NCBI GenBank assembly: GCA_934462945.1
Contig: CAKSJF010000062.1
Coordinates: 1 to 13,728, forward strand
DNA length: 13,728 nt
Reading direction: 5' to 3'
From: an uncultured Clostridia bacterium
GTDB lineage: Bacteria; Bacillota; Clostridia; UBA1381
The translations under genes and the position numbers were made by a program. Positions 7,172-13,234 of the stretch are shown piece after piece. Every line of letters begins with the position of its first letter. Positions within the stretch are counted from its first letter, which is position 1. A model generated the notes under the pieces. The model searched no databases. It was not told the DNA's origin and worked only from the letters and a program-made list of their open reading frames with translations.

Positions 7172-7436
7172 CTTCCTCCGCCTCCGCTTCTTCTTCTGTT
7201 TCTTTCAGTCTGTGCGCCACAGTTTCCGGCTGAATCGACGAGAGAATCACATGCTCGCTGTCAGTAATCAGAACAGCTCTTGTTCTTCTTCCATAAGTGG
7301 CGTTCACTAACAGCCCCTTGTCCTCCGCTTCTCGGATTACCCTTTTGATTGGTGCAGATTCCGGACTGACAATTGCAATCAGGCGGTTTGCCGCAACCAT
7401 ATTTCCGAATCCGATATTAATTAATTTCATTCTCAT
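7164..7436 (-). CDS. remA: Extracellular matrix/osmoprotection DNA-binding regulator RemA (DUF370)
   Basis: DNA-binding regulator of the RemA/YlzA family; in B. subtilis it activates biofilm matrix and osmoprotectant genes. The 90-aa protein is nearly family-perfect over 1-80: KLINIGFGN, ANRLIAIVSPESAPIKR, ATYGRRTRAVLITDS, HVILSSIQPETVAHRL. Arg18, implicated in DNA binding in B. subtilis, is present. The last 12 residues are a Glu/Ala/Asp tail (ETEEEAEAEEDE) that carries the gmk ribosome site in its codons. ATG at 7436 is taken as the start, giving the same spacing to NIGFGN as the B. subtilis protein. However, AGGGGTG is better spaced for the ATG two codons later (7430). It begins 6 nt after yicC. 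Confidence 0.95.
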   Translation of the reverse strand: MRMKLINIGFGNMVAANRLIAIVSPESAPIKRVIREAEDKGLLVNATYGRRTRAVLITDSEHVILSSIQPETVAHRLKETEEEAEAEEDE

Positions 7437-7442
7437 ACACCC

Positions 7443-8321
7443 CTACTCTATGTTCTGTACCTGTTCCCGGAGCTTTTCCACCTCTGCCTTCAGCTGCACC
7501 ACCTGCTTTGCAATGGTTAGATCACTTGCTTTTGATCCGGTTGTGTTAATTTCCCGGTTGATCTCCTGAATCAGAAAATCCAGCTTTCTGCCTGCCGGCT
7601 CATTCTGCAAAAGAATGGTATCAAATTCATCAAAATGGCTTCTTAAGCGAACCATTTCTTCCTGCACATCAATTTTATCTGCAAAAATTGCTACCTCGGT
7701 TAGAATCCGCGCATCATCAACCTCGCGGTTTTCTAACAGCTCAGTAATCCTTGTCCGCAGACGGCATTCATATTCCCGGATCGTTTCCGGAGAACGGCGG
7801 TCAATTTCTTCTGCCAGCGATTTCATATATGTAATCCGCTCCCGAAGATCTTTTTCAATTCTCTCTCCCTCGCGGATACGCATTGCTAAAAATGCGTCGA
7901 CAGCGCCGTCTATTGCAGGCAAAACCTGCGTCCATACCGTTTCCTCGTCCTCCTCCTTCTGGCGGATTTCAAAGATGTCATTATATCGCGCAACACTCAT
8001 CACCGAAATATCATCCCGGAGTCCGAACCGATCCCGAAGTTCTCCGAGTGCAGAAAGATAATTTTCTGCCAGCTGCTCATTCACGCGGATCTCTTTATCG
8101 GATGTGCCGAAATTTTCAATATTTAAATAAAAATCCACTTTTCCTCTAGAAATCTTCCGGGAAAGAAGCGTCCGGATGCGTTCCTCCAGAAAACTGTAAT
8201 ACCTTGGAGTTTTAATTCCAAAATCAGAATACCGATGATTCACCGACCGTAATTCCGCGGAAATTTTCTTTCCGTCTGCCACAGTCTCGCACCGTCCGTA
8301 CCCCGTCATACTTTTTAACAC
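7443..8321 (-). CDS. yicC: YicC/YloC family endoribonuclease
   Basis: YicC family protein (YicC N-terminal domain plus C-terminal DUF1732). E. coli YicC and B. subtilis YloC are reported to act as endoribonucleases, in E. coli on the small RNA RyhB. The N-terminus MLKSMTGYGR and the RSVNHRYSDFGIK segment are diagnostic. The C-terminal end KLDFLIQEINREINTTGSKA...VQLKAEVEKLREQVQNIE is the conserved tail, with a coiled coil at the very end. The frame opens at a GTG at 8330, but GTG at 8321 is chosen: AGGTGA lies 5 nt upstream and it yields the usual start, with 292 aa. It is the first gene of the left operon, 6 nt before remA, with a promoter in the divergent region shared with proB. Confidence 0.93.
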   Translation of the reverse strand: MLKSMTGYGRCETVADGKKISAELRSVNHRYSDFGIKTPRYYSFLEERIRTLLSRKISRGKVDFYLNIENFGTSDKEIRVNEQLAENYLSALGELRDRFGLRDDISVMSVARYNDIFEIRQKEEDEETVWTQVLPAIDGAVDAFLAMRIREGERIEKDLRERITYMKSLAEEIDRRSPETIREYECRLRTRITELLENREVDDARILTEVAIFADKIDVQEEMVRLRSHFDEFDTILLQNEPAGRKLDFLIQEINREINTTGSKASDLTIAKQVVQLKAEVEKLREQVQNIE

Positions 8322-8341
8322 AAACTTCACCTGCTTCTGCT

Positions 8342-8353
8342 ATACTTAATGAT
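8342..8353. repeat. 12-bp repeat ATACTTAATGAT, copy in the yicC leader
   Basis: Exact 12-bp sequence also found at 8550-8561. This copy lies about 10 bp downstream of the yicC -10, on the opposite strand relative to transcription compared with the proB copy. It could be a regulator site or an AT-rich coincidence. Confidence 0.4.
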
Positions 8354-8363
8354 ATACCCTTTT

Positions 8364-8372
8364 ATTATAACA
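8364..8372 (-). promoter_or_regulatory. Extended -10 promoter of the yicC operon
   Basis: TATAAT on the minus strand at 8369-8364, preceded by TG and one base (TGT, 8372-8370), an extended -10. A run of eight T lies in the -35 area and no good TTGACA is seen, as expected for extended -10 promoters. The leader to the yicC GTG would be about 35-40 nt. It is likely the main promoter of the whole housekeeping operon. Confidence 0.55.
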
Positions 8373-8379
8373 CACATTT

Positions 8380-8508
8380 ATCAAAAAAAATATAGCTTTT
8401 CCAAAAATTTTTAAAAAAATTTACAAAAATCTGAGATAGTGTAAAAAAAACTTCACAAATTTCCGAAAAAATTAGCAACCATACACAAGTAAAATTTAAA
8501 AAAATTCA
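8380..8508. other. AT-rich divergent intergenic spacer
   Basis: Core of the yicC-proB intergenic region. Very AT-rich, with many A4-A8 tracts spaced roughly through it, likely intrinsically curved or acting as UP elements for both promoters. No ORF, RNA gene, riboswitch or convincing hairpin was recognised. Confidence 0.6.
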
Positions 8509-8537
8509 TTTACAAACGAAAAAAAAGAGGGTATAAT
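8509..8537 (+). promoter_or_regulatory. Near-consensus sigma-A promoter of proB
   Basis: TTTACA (8509-8514) and TATAAT (8532-8537) are separated by exactly 17 bp, with A/T-rich DNA upstream. The ATG of proB follows about 40 nt after the -10, giving a leader of roughly 35 nt, too short for a T-box or attenuator. This is the strongest promoter match in the window and drives proB-proA-lrgA-lrgB. Confidence 0.8.
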
Positions 8538-8549
8538 ATAGGATATAAC

Positions 8550-8561
8550 ATACTTAATGAT
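8550..8561. repeat. 12-bp repeat ATACTTAATGAT, copy in the proB leader
   Basis: Second exact copy of the sequence at 8342-8353, about 12 bp downstream of the proB -10, so it lies in the early transcribed region, as does its partner in the yicC leader. Confidence 0.4.
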
Positions 8562-8578
8562 TGGAAAGGCAGAGACTC

Positions 8579-9400
8579 ATGGAACATATTTTTGAGGACA
8601 TCCGGTGCGCAAACCGGATCGTGATAAAGGTTGGAACCTCCACCCTGACCTATCAGACCGGAAAAATGAATTTACAGATTATAGATCAGTTGGCACGCGT
8701 GCTATCCGATCTCCGGAATCAGGGAAAGGAGATCGTTTTGGTTTCCTCCGGTGCAATCGGAATTGCAGTCGGAAAATTAGGACTTTCCGAAAAGCCAAAG
8801 GAAACCGCAAAAAAACAGGCGGTTGCAGCTGTTGGTCAGTGTGAGCTGATGTATCTTTATGATAAGCTTTTTTCTGAATATAATAACACAGTTGCACAGA
8901 TTCTGTTGACGGCAGAGGATATTGATATTCCGCGCCGCAAAAGAAGTGTGCAAAATACCATCTCCGAGCTTTTGGATATGGGAATTATTCCGATTGTAAA
9001 TGAGAATGACACGGTATCCGCAAAGGAAATTGAAATCGGTGACAATGACAACCTGTCTGCCATGGTGGCAGAAATGATTGACGCGGACTTATTAGTCCTT
9101 TTTTCCGATATTGACGGACTTTATGATAAAGATCCCCACATCCATCCTGACGCGAAAAAACTGGAGGTTGTGTTTGATGTGGAGCAGCTGACCTGCTCTG
9201 CCGGCGGTGCAGGCACAAAGCAAGGAACCGGCGGCATGGTGACAAAGCTGCAAGCGGCAAAGCATGCAACCGGCGAGGGAATCCACATGGTGATTGCAAA
9301 CGGGCAGAAAATCACCGCATTATACGATATTTTAGATGGAAAACAGGTGGGAACACTGTTTGTTTCCAAGAATTTTTCTGAAAAGGAGATCAAGGCATGA
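8579..9400 (+). CDS. proB: Glutamate 5-kinase (PUA-less)
   Basis: First enzyme of proline synthesis: phosphorylates L-glutamate to gamma-glutamyl phosphate, passed to ProA. The amino-acid kinase fold motifs are present: KVGTST (17-22), SSGAIG (56-61), NENDTVS (141-147), GDNDNLSA (about 154-161), SDIDGLYDKDP (from 176) and GTGGMVTK (216-223). The protein is 273 aa and ends after the kinase domain; the C-terminal PUA domain of the 367-aa E. coli enzyme is missing, as in many Bacillota. The frame is open from a TTG at 8561, but ATG at 8579 is preferred because AAAGG lies 9 nt upstream. Its stop overlaps the proA start by 4 nt (ATGA). The leader shows no T-box, so control is probably at the promoter or by feedback. 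Confidence 0.96.
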   Translation: MEHIFEDIRCANRIVIKVGTSTLTYQTGKMNLQIIDQLARVLSDLRNQGKEIVLVSSGAIGIAVGKLGLSEKPKETAKKQAVAAVGQCELMYLYDKLFSEYNNTVAQILLTAEDIDIPRRKRSVQNTISELLDMGIIPIVNENDTVSAKEIEIGDNDNLSAMVAEMIDADLLVLFSDIDGLYDKDPHIHPDAKKLEVVFDVEQLTCSAGGAGTKQGTGGMVTKLQAAKHATGEGIHMVIANGQKITALYDILDGKQVGTLFVSKNFSEKEIKA

Positions 9401-10644
9401 ACGAAGCAGAACAAAAATCCCGGCTGGCAAAGGCAGCAGCAAATCGTCTTGCATGCACCGACACAAACACAAAAAACAACGCGCTCAAAAAAATTGCAGA
9501 CGCGCTGATTGCCCATCAGGATTTAGTTTTAGCAGCCAACCAAAAGGACGCTAAAAAAGCACAGGAAAACGGAATGACCCAGGCAATGCTGGATCGGCTG
9601 ACCCTGACTGAGGAGCGGATTGCAGGCATTGCCGACGGTGTGAGAAAGGTTTCTGAGCTTCCCGACCCAATCGGAGAGGTCATCTCCTCCTGGAATCGTC
9701 CGAACGGACTGAACATCGCAAAAAAGCGCGTTCCGATCGGCGTGATTGCAATTATTTATGAGTCCCGTCCGAACGTGACCGCAGACGCAGCGGCGCTTTG
9801 CTTAAAAAGCGGAAACACCGTGGTGCTCCGCGGCGGCAGCGAGGCAATTCATACCAATATCGCAATCATGCAGATTATGCAAAGGGCAGCATATGCTGCC
9901 GGTATTCCGGAGGGAAGTCTGAATCTGATTGAAGACACCAACCGCGACACGGCGGTTTCCTTAATGAAACAAAACGGTCTGGTGGATCTTCTGATTCCGC
10001 GCGGCGGCGCAAGGCTGATTCAATCGGTTGTGCAGAATGCCACCGTTCCGGTGATTGAAACAGCCGCTGGAAACTGTCACGTCTATGCAGACGATCCATG
10101 CGATTTTGACATGGCAGAAAAAATCATTCTGAACGCAAAGGTTCAGCGTCCGTCCGTCTGCAACGCAATTGAAACACTCTTAATTGCACGCGGAATTGCA
10201 GAGGAATTTTTGCCGCGGATTGCAGGCATTTTGCGCGAAAAAGGTGTCGAACTCAGAGGCTGTGAGGCATGCCGGGAAATTGTTCCGGACATGAAGCCTG
10301 CCACAGAGGAGGACTGGTACACCGAATATAACGACTATATTTTAGCCGTCCGGATTGTTGAGGATGTGGATGCAGCAATCGCACATATCAACCAATATAA
10401 CACCGGGCATTCCGAAGCAATTGTTACAAACGATCCGGCGCATGCGGAAAAATTCTTAAACGAGATTGACGCGGCAGCTGTTTATGTCAATGCGTCCACA
10501 CGCTTTACCGATGGTTTTGAATTTGGTTTTGGCGCGGAAATCGGTATCAGCACGCAGAAAATTCACGCACGCGGTCCGATGGGTTTGGAGCAGCTGACTT
10601 CTATTAAATATGTAGTACACGGAAACGGTCAGGTGCGCGGATAA
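9397..10644 (+). CDS. proA: Glutamate-5-semialdehyde dehydrogenase (gamma-glutamyl phosphate reductase)
   Basis: NADPH-dependent reductase of the second proline step; makes glutamate-5-semialdehyde, which cyclises to pyrroline-5-carboxylate for ProC. The 415 aa are normal. Aldehyde dehydrogenase-superfamily features are clear: the cofactor-binding part with VPIGVIAIIYESRPNV (112-127) and KSGNTVVLRGGSEA (137-150), and catalytic Cys255 in QRPSVCNAIET. The C-terminal block runs from GHSEAIVT to DAAAVYVNAST, FTDGFEFGFGAEIG and the ending TSIKYVVHGNGQVRG. The ATG overlaps the proB stop (ATGA) with AAGGAG upstream, so ProB and ProA are made together, fitting channelling of the unstable intermediate. 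No proC is in the window. The stop is 3 nt before lrgA. Confidence 0.97.
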   Translation: MNEAEQKSRLAKAAANRLACTDTNTKNNALKKIADALIAHQDLVLAANQKDAKKAQENGMTQAMLDRLTLTEERIAGIADGVRKVSELPDPIGEVISSWNRPNGLNIAKKRVPIGVIAIIYESRPNVTADAAALCLKSGNTVVLRGGSEAIHTNIAIMQIMQRAAYAAGIPEGSLNLIEDTNRDTAVSLMKQNGLVDLLIPRGGARLIQSVVQNATVPVIETAAGNCHVYADDPCDFDMAEKIILNAKVQRPSVCNAIETLLIARGIAEEFLPRIAGILREKGVELRGCEACREIVPDMKPATEEDWYTEYNDYILAVRIVEDVDAAIAHINQYNTGHSEAIVTNDPAHAEKFLNEIDAAAVYVNASTRFTDGFEFGFGAEIGISTQKIHARGPMGLEQLTSIKYVVHGNGQVRG

Positions 10645-10647
10645 ATC

Positions 10648-11007
10648 ATGAAATACTTAAAGCAGATTTTTTGGATTTTATTTATCAGTCTTTTGGGGGA
10701 GCTTTTCGGGAGATTGCTCCCCCTCCCCATTCCGGCAAGCGTATACGGCATTTTGCTGATGCTGCTTGCTCTGAAAACAGGGATTTTAAAGCTTTCCCAG
10801 GTGGAGGACGCGGCAGATTTCTTTCTGGAAATCATGCCGGTTTTATTTGTTCCTGCTGGAGTCGGACTTTTAACCGTTGGGGAAAAGCTGTTATCTAACC
10901 TGATTCCGTTTCTGGTTCTGACGCTTTTAAGCACTGTGATTGTGATGGCTGTTACGGGTATGGTTTCCCAATGGATTTTAAAAAGAAAAGAGGATCAAAA
11001 CAAATGA
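10648..11007 (+). CDS. lrgA: CidA/LrgA family membrane protein
   Basis: 119-aa hydrophobic protein of the CidA/LrgA family, with about four membrane segments (roughly 4-24, 29-48, 59-81 and 86-110) and a charged C-terminal tail. The family signature is clear: PLPIPASVYGILLMLLALKTGILKL, then VEDAADFFLEIMPVLFVPAGVGLL. These proteins were first described as holin-like factors (S. aureus CidA/LrgA). Bacillus and streptococcal members paired with an LrgB act in pyruvate transport. It starts 3 nt after proA with a weak ribosome site (GCGCGG), so it depends on readthrough from proA, and it overlaps lrgB by 4 nt. CidA versus LrgA cannot be decided from sequence; lrgA is used only as a family label. 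Confidence 0.88.
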   Translation: MKYLKQIFWILFISLLGELFGRLLPLPIPASVYGILLMLLALKTGILKLSQVEDAADFFLEIMPVLFVPAGVGLLTVGEKLLSNLIPFLVLTLLSTVIVMAVTGMVSQWILKRKEDQNK

Positions 11008-11690
11008 CAGAAAGTCTCTTTTTCGGAATTGTACTAAGTTTGGGCGGTTATTTTCTCGGCTTAAAGCTCCAGAAAAAAACCGGACTAAAATTTTTAAATC
11101 CGCTCTTAACCTCCATTCTGATGGTAATCCTCGTTTTGGTGGTCTTTCGGATTCCCTTTGCCGACTATGATTACGGCGCAAAATACTTAAGCTACTTTCT
11201 GACACCGGCAACTGTCTGCCTTGCCGTTCCGCTTTACCGTCAGTTTGCACTTTTAAAGCGTTATCCGGTTGTGATTCTCGCCTCCATCATCACAGGCGCA
11301 CTATCCTCCATGGGAAGTATTTTTCTTTTGTGCCTTTTGTTTGGAAGTAAAACAGAATTTTTTATCAGCATGCTCCCAAAATCCATCACAACCGCAATCG
11401 GGATGGGACTTTCGCAGGAGCTTGGCGGAATCCCGGAAATCAGCGTTGCCGCCATTGTTATCACCGGTATTTTCGGTAACATGGCAGGAGAAGCAATTTG
11501 CCAGATCTTTAAAATAACTGATCCGATCGCCGTTGGTCTTGCGCTTGGCACCTCTGCCCATGCTATCGGAACTGCCAAAGCATTGGAACTGGGCGAAGTG
11601 GAGGGCGCTATGAGCAGTCTTTCCATCACCGTCTGCGGACTTATGACCGTCCTGTTTGCATCCTTTTTCGTTCGGTTTTATCCGATATAA
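11004..11690 (+). CDS. lrgB: LrgB/CidB family membrane transporter subunit
   Basis: 228-aa polytopic membrane protein of the LrgB family. The conserved second half is intact: MLPKSITTAIGMGLS, GGIPEISVAAIVITGIFGN, then a segment ending GLALGTSAHAIGTAKALELG and EGAMSSLSITVCGLM. LrgB homologues work with LrgA-type partners. B. subtilis PftAB and S. mutans LrgAB handle pyruvate, and the plant homologue PLGG1 moves glycolate/glycerate, so a small-carboxylate transporter is the best guess. The frame is open from 10971 inside lrgA, but ATG at 11004 overlaps the lrgA stop (ATGA), has AGAGG upstream, and gives the normal family length. Last gene of the proBA operon, followed 16 nt later by a strong terminator. 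Confidence 0.92.
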   Translation: MTESLFFGIVLSLGGYFLGLKLQKKTGLKFLNPLLTSILMVILVLVVFRIPFADYDYGAKYLSYFLTPATVCLAVPLYRQFALLKRYPVVILASIITGALSSMGSIFLLCLLFGSKTEFFISMLPKSITTAIGMGLSQELGGIPEISVAAIVITGIFGNMAGEAICQIFKITDPIAVGLALGTSAHAIGTAKALELGEVEGAMSSLSITVCGLMTVLFASFFVRFYPI

Positions 11691-11706
11691 CCTTAAATTT
11701 CACATT

Positions 11707-11754
11707 AAAAAAGAGATGTAAAAATGCAACACTGTATTTTTACATCTCTTTTTT
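11707..11754. terminator. Bidirectional intrinsic terminator between lrgB and the PHP gene
   Basis: Perfect 19-bp inverted repeat (11707-11725 with 11736-11754) around a 10-nt loop. The core GAGATGTAAAAAT is flanked by A6 on the left and T6 on the right, so it has a U-tract in both directions. It ends transcription of the proBA-lrgAB operon (+) and of the convergent eutS-eutP-ireB-PHP operon (-), whose stop codon is only 2 nt from it. Confidence 0.9.
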
Positions 11755-11756
11755 CG

Positions 11757-12509
11757 TTATTTTCCGTGAAATAACCGCATAAGCGGTTTCATACGAAATT
11801 CTTTCATTTCAACCGGCTGATTCTGCAGTACCTTCTCGGCATTCTTTTTTAGGATTTCTGTGCATGCCGTTCCAAAATAACGCTCTATGCTTGCAAATCC
11901 CTCCGGAAGATTCGGTGGTCTGGAATCGGTGTTGTGCATGTCCGTTCCGATGATCTGTACCATGCCGTTCTGCATTAAATAACGCATCACGGCAAATGGG
12001 GCTGCCCCGTTAAAGGAGGTTGCATTCACCTGAAAGATTGGGTCGTATTCCAAAAGCTTTGAAAAATGTTTCTGATAATCCCAAAAGCGTTCAATATGCG
12101 CTAAGATAATCCGGTATTTCAGAGAAAGCCGGTCAAGTGAATTAAAGTGCTGCTGCGTCCAAGGTGTATACGGCATTTCGACCAGCATATAATCGGTGTC
12201 CTCAATACAGAGCTCCCGGAGCAGCTCCGGCGCAAGAATTTCTCCTGTCAAAGCAAGCTCACATCCGAGCCGCAGCTTTGGGAGCGGCTTTGGATATTTT
12301 TTCACAGCCGTTAACAACCGCTGATAGCATTCTGCCCTTTTATCTAATGCCTGGCGATACTCCTGCTCCTGATACGCATGAAAATGCGGTGTCAGAACCA
12401 CCGTCCGGACTCCCTGTTCATAGCTTTTTGAAAGCATTTCCAGGCTCATTTCCATGGATCTTGAGCCGTCGTCAAACTCCGGAAGTGCATGAGAATGAAG
12501 ATCAATCAT
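11757..12509 (-). CDS. PHP-fold phosphatase, CpsB/CapC (YwqE) family
   Basis: 250-aa metal-dependent phosphoesterase of the polymerase and histidinol phosphatase (PHP) fold, closest in motif layout to the CpsB/YwqE protein-tyrosine phosphatases that dephosphorylate BY-kinases of capsule systems. It begins MIDLHSHALPEFDDGS (family DxHxHxLPxxDDG). Further likely metal ligands are His42 in TPHFH, Glu84 in GCEL, Glu111 in VEMPY, His138 in AHIERF, and Asp190/His192 in GTDMHN. ATG at 12509 is chosen over a GTG at 12518 because AAGGTG then has 6-nt spacing. It is 16 nt after ireB and last in its operon. No BY-kinase, Wzz or glycosyltransferase gene is nearby, so the capsule role is unsupported. A phosphatase for another substrate, or a histidinol phosphatase-like role, remains possible. 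Confidence 0.82.
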   Translation of the reverse strand: MIDLHSHALPEFDDGSRSMEMSLEMLSKSYEQGVRTVVLTPHFHAYQEQEYRQALDKRAECYQRLLTAVKKYPKPLPKLRLGCELALTGEILAPELLRELCIEDTDYMLVEMPYTPWTQQHFNSLDRLSLKYRIILAHIERFWDYQKHFSKLLEYDPIFQVNATSFNGAAPFAVMRYLMQNGMVQIIGTDMHNTDSRPPNLPEGFASIERYFGTACTEILKKNAEKVLQNQPVEMKEFRMKPLMRLFHGK

Positions 12510-12525
12510 ATAGTGCACCTTCTTT

Positions 12526-12771
12526 TTATAAGTTCTTTAAATAACTTTTCACCAATTCCTCTAAAAGCTCGTCCCGTTCCACACGGACAATTGTTCCGCG
12601 CGCTCCGTTATAGCTTGTAATATAGGTAGGATCATCTGAAATCAGATACCCCACAATCTGGCTCACCGGATCATAACCTTTGAGCTTCAAAGCCTCATAA
12701 ACCGAGGATAAAATGTCGTGAATTTCACGTTCCTTATCAATTTCCAAATTGATTTTTCTGGTATTATCCAT
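12526..12771 (-). CDS. ireB: IreB family regulatory phosphoprotein (UPF0297/YrzL)
   Basis: 81-aa protein of the IreB (DUF965, UPF0297) family. In Enterococcus faecalis IreB is phosphorylated by the PASTA kinase IreK and lowers cephalosporin resistance. The family core is clear: ILSSVYEALKLKGYDPVSQIVGYLISDDPTYITSYNGAR and the end ERDELLEELVKSYLKNL. Thr4 lies near the N-terminus, where the enterococcal protein is phosphorylated on threonine. The usual SGDP reads SDDP here. ATG at 12771 is preferred to GTG at 12780 because AAGGAG is 8 nt upstream of it. It overlaps the end of eutP by 8 nt, so the two are co-translated. In many Bacillota this gene sits with ruvX and alaS; here it does not, which is unusual. 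Confidence 0.92.
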   Translation of the reverse strand: MDNTRKINLEIDKEREIHDILSSVYEALKLKGYDPVSQIVGYLISDDPTYITSYNGARGTIVRVERDELLEELVKSYLKNL

Positions 12772-13234
12772 GCTGCTCACTCCTTTCCTCCCATGGAAGT
12801 ACGTCGCCGTCCTCTTTTAAATAGTCAAAAATTCTCCAAATTCCCTCTCCGGTTTTTGCGCTGACACGGAAAACCGTCTGGCAACCTGCAAGGCGAAGCC
12901 ATGCCTCTGCCTGATCCGGATTGGCATTTTTCTGATCCGTTTTTGTCACAATGCCGATCACGTCCCGATTTGCCAGGGGTGTGATGCAGGGACTGTAAAG
13001 AGAATACGGCTCGTCCGCTGCTAATAAAAGTCCCACCACATCTGCCTCAAAGGTGTACATCGCCAATGCTGCACCGAGGGTTCTTGTTTGAATATATTCG
13101 CCAGGTGTGTCAATCATGACATCAAAATGATTGACATACTGTGTTTTATTATAATGAAGCTTCTCTCCGCGCAGCGCCTGGGTCAGTGAGGTTTTTCCGC
13201 ATTCACTTCTGCCGATTAAAATAATTTTTTTCAT
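12764..13234 (-). CDS. eutP: EutP/PduV family microcompartment-associated small GTPase
   Basis: 156-aa Ras-like P-loop GTPase of the EutP/PduV family, which accompanies bacterial microcompartment operons. PduV has been linked to the Pdu microcompartment shell and to its movement in the cell. The G motifs are intact: G1 GRSECGKTS (8-16), a G2 candidate Thr31, G3 DTPGEY (42-47), G4 TKTD (97-100; NKxD is the general form) and G5 SAKTGEG (125-131). There is no membrane segment. The start codon overlaps the eutS stop by one base (TAATG) and the ribosome site is weak, so translation depends on eutS. The 3' end overlaps ireB. Eut versus Pdu assignment cannot be made from context because no pathway genes are present. 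Confidence 0.93.
   Translation of the reverse strand: MKKIILIGRSECGKTSLTQALRGEKLHYNKTQYVNHFDVMIDTPGEYIQTRTLGAALAMYTFEADVVGLLLAADEPYSLYSPCITPLANRDVIGIVTKTDQKNANPDQAEAWLRLAGCQTVFRVSAKTGEGIWRIFDYLKEDGDVLPWEERSEQHG

Noticed and set aside
7615..8061. 148-residue plus-strand frame rich in Ser/Arg
   Set aside because: Complement of yicC coding sequence; composition is that of a reverse-strand shadow and there is no ribosome site.
8331..8578. Riboswitch or T-box upstream of proB or yicC
   Set aside because: Both leaders are only about 35-40 nt from the predicted starts, and the rest is AT-rich without conserved stems.
10648..11690. lrgA/lrgB as prophage holin genes
   Set aside because: No lysin, phage structural or integrase genes; the pair is locked into the proBA operon and matches the chromosomal LrgA/LrgB families.
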